Positions 7,401 to 7,823 of a DNA stretch of 7,823 nt are shown here, piece after piece. Source of the stretch: JANOQP01 sp044227705. Lineage in GTDB: Bacteria > Bacteroidota > Bacteroidia > Chitinophagales > Saprospiraceae. The DNA is taken from assembly GCA_044227705.1 (NCBI GenBank), contig JBGAWE010000225.1:1-7823 (forward strand), read 5' to 3'. Below the pieces are notes generated by a model. It was not told where the DNA came from, ran no database searches, and was given only the letters and a program-made list of their open reading frames with translations. The number at the start of each line of letters is the position of its first letter. Within the stretch, counting starts at the first letter, position 1. Position numbers and translations under genes: made by a program.

Positions 7401-7750
7401 TTGTCGACGCCGTCCTTGACCTTCTGCTTGCACACCTGCACGTCGAGGTCGGTGTTGAACTCGACGATGATGCTCGAAAAATCCTGGATAGAGGAGGAGG
7501 TGACTTTTTTGACCCCGTTGATGCCCTTGAGCTGCTTCTCGATGGGCTTCGTGACGAGCGTCTCCATGTCCTTCGGCGAGGCACCGGGGTAGATGGTCGA
7601 GACGAAAATCGTCGGCACGACGATGTCGGGGAACTGCTCCTTCGGCAAGGAGTTGTAGGCCGAAAGCCCGGCCAGCGTGATGAGGATGGTGAGGACGAAG
7701 ATGGTCGTCCGGTTGTCTATGGCCCACGAGGTGGGCTTGAAGTCTTTCAT
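4409..7750 (-). CDS. RND efflux transporter permease subunit (AcrB/HAE1-like), 1113 residues
   Basis: The inner-membrane pump of a tripartite efflux system: it takes substrates from the periplasm or membrane and expels them through an adaptor and outer-membrane channel using the proton gradient. Visible: TM1 (about 15-33) after a short N-terminus (FKPTSWAIDNRTT); first porter loop (about 34-335); TM2-TM6 (about 337-490); second porter loop (about 602-930) with QEQGGPPAPKPISVEIRG; TM8-TM12 (about 935-1106). TM4 has the proton-relay pair D402-D403 in GLGIVVDDAIVVIENTHRI. At the position of AcrB Lys940 in TM10 there is Arg1001 (GIVVRNGILLVEF). The DD pair separates it from CusA-type metal pumps. 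The protein is longer than E. coli AcrB (1049), mainly because residues 505-580 contain two additional hydrophobic segments (about 512-529 and 534-551) between TM6 and TM7. The start overlaps the preceding stop as ATGA, suggesting translational coupling. The substrate cannot be told from sequence. Confidence 0.95.
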   Translation of the reverse strand: MKDFKPTSWAIDNRTTIFVLTILITLAGLSAYNSLPKEQFPDIVVPTIFVSTIYPGASPKDMETLVTKPIEKQLKGINGVKKVTSSSIQDFSSIIVEFNTDLDVQVCKQKVKDGVDKSKRDLPTDLLDDPAVTELEFSEVPIMNVNLSGDYSLDKLKDYADALQDKIEEFREITRVDIVGALEKEVKVDLDKYKMEAAQLTFNDVANAIAYENMTISAGNVTMDGMTRSVSISGEFKDVEQVKNILVSSQSGAQVYLKDIADVRMGHKDRESYSRLRGKNVVVLNVIKRGGENLISASDKIKAAVEEMQKTEFPAGLNVSITADQSRNTRTTLHDLINTIVIGFILVTLILMFFMGLTDALFVAMSVPLSMFIAFMCLPSVGFTLNMIVLFSFLLGLGIVVDDAIVVIENTHRIYHEEQNLNITQAAKKAAAEVFLPVLSGTATTLAPFFPLVFWGGLYGKFMHFLPVTLIITLTASLLVAYLINPVFAASFMGDPKREVSKVSPEKKRRRLYFGIALYVLATLGFYFSGNIGLGNFAVFIVLFWFFYKYVLSKAVVWFQKKGWPAVQNVYGRFLEFQLKRPWSVLIGMVVLLFASLFISLAREANIEVFPKSEPNFIFTYLTMPVGTDIAVTDSLTKILEKKVTEVVGADNPIVESIQSNVALGASEDQFDRTSTSNKGKVGVAFVEFGTRNSESTRAYMDKIRDATRGLIPGAEIVVDQEQGGPPAPKPISVEIRGDDFEKLVSTSVALKKHLDAMNIGGVEELRSDLITSKPEINIRVDRDRASREGISTAQIGSEFRTAILGKEASKFRDGEDEIPITVRLKKEQRDNINAVENLPVTFRDMNMGGVLRSVPMAALADVKYSTTFGGIRRKDQMRMVTLASNITTEFQPKQTSVINEVKAGVASFPKVDGVTIAFAGEDQDAADAGAFLGRSLLISLCLILVILLTQFNSVGRVGMIMVEVLFSIIGVLLGLAIFDMTFSIIMMGVGIVALAGIVVRNGILLVEFTDTLRERGLSVHDAVVEAGRIRMTPVLLTATATIIGLIPLAVGFNIDFASLFSTGNPKIFFGGDSVAFWGPLSWTIVFGLGFATFITLVVLPVMYLLIYRNRKD

Positions 7751-7823
7751 TTTCTTGAAATTGTCCAGCCCCGCTCGCGCCCGACTCCGTCGGGTGCGCC
7801 TTGCACGGCGACCCTGTCGCCTG
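7747..7823 (-). CDS. Probable C-terminal end of the RND periplasmic adaptor (membrane fusion protein), 5' part outside window
   Basis: One frame entering from the right edge reads GDRVAVQGAPDGVGRERGW then TISRK and stops at TGA 7747-7749, overlapping the RND start by four bases (ATGA). GDRVAVQG resembles the final strand of HlyD/AcrA-type adaptors (typically G-D-x-V-V-x-x-G), and adaptor-then-permease is the usual order in RND operons. The tail after GAP is untypical and is partly encoded by a palindrome. Only 24 residues are visible and other frames are also open here, so the call rests mostly on context. Confidence 0.42.
   Translation of the reverse strand, partial: GDRVAVQGAPDGVGRERGWTISRK
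7776..7798. repeat. Short GC-rich palindrome just upstream of the RND start
   Basis: CCCGAC (7780-7785) and GTCGGG (7789-7794) form a perfect 6-bp stem around TCC. The outer arms GCGC (7776-7779) and TGCG (7795-7798) extend it with one mismatch or wobble. It lies 26 bases before the RND ATG, inside or right after the end of the preceding gene. It has no T-tract, so it is not an obvious terminator. It could be a dispersed REP-like element or an mRNA structure affecting RND translation. Confidence 0.5.

Overview
The window looks like part of a Bacteroidota chromosome. The indications are a C-terminal type IX secretion (T9SS) sorting domain on the fasciclin protein, an ECF sigma factor followed 8 bases later by a single-pass membrane protein of the kind Bacteroidota pair with ECF sigmas, and A-rich start contexts without strong Shine-Dalgarno sequences. 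The fairly high GC content of the right two thirds would fit a Saprospiria-like lineage, but that placement is only a guess.

All supported genes lie on the minus strand, so the window reads right to left. At the right edge (7747-7823) is the apparent last stretch of an upstream gene, probably the periplasmic adaptor of an efflux pump. It overlaps by ATGA the start of a complete 1113-residue RND efflux permease (4409-7750). A strong 15-bp hairpin terminator (4348-4391) closes that operon. Next comes a secreted protein made of tandem fasciclin domains (about 1651-4162): signal peptide, four intact near-identical 135-residue domains, a fifth that breaks off, a scrambled stretch (about 2041-2326), then the end of a last domain and a T9SS sorting tail in another frame. 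After 137 bases comes an ECF sigma factor (990-1513) split by a one-base frameshift in an A5 tract. Last is an open frame running off the left edge (1-981): a one-TM protein with an N-terminal cytosolic PPxxVW segment and a C-terminal part resembling an outer-membrane beta-barrel, probably the sigma factor's anti-sigma or sensor partner.

Functionally there are three blocks: a drug or metabolite efflux operon, a surface or secreted adhesin-like fasciclin protein, and an ECF sigma/membrane regulator pair. No sequence evidence ties the sigma factor to the fasciclin gene beyond adjacency and orientation. I found no RNA genes, CRISPR array, insertion sequence or clearly new system. The most notable points are the damaged, internally homogenised fasciclin repeat, the sigma-factor frameshift, the hybrid regulator at the left edge, and two extra membrane segments in the RND permease. 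Both disrupted genes are in places where sequencing or assembly error is a real alternative.
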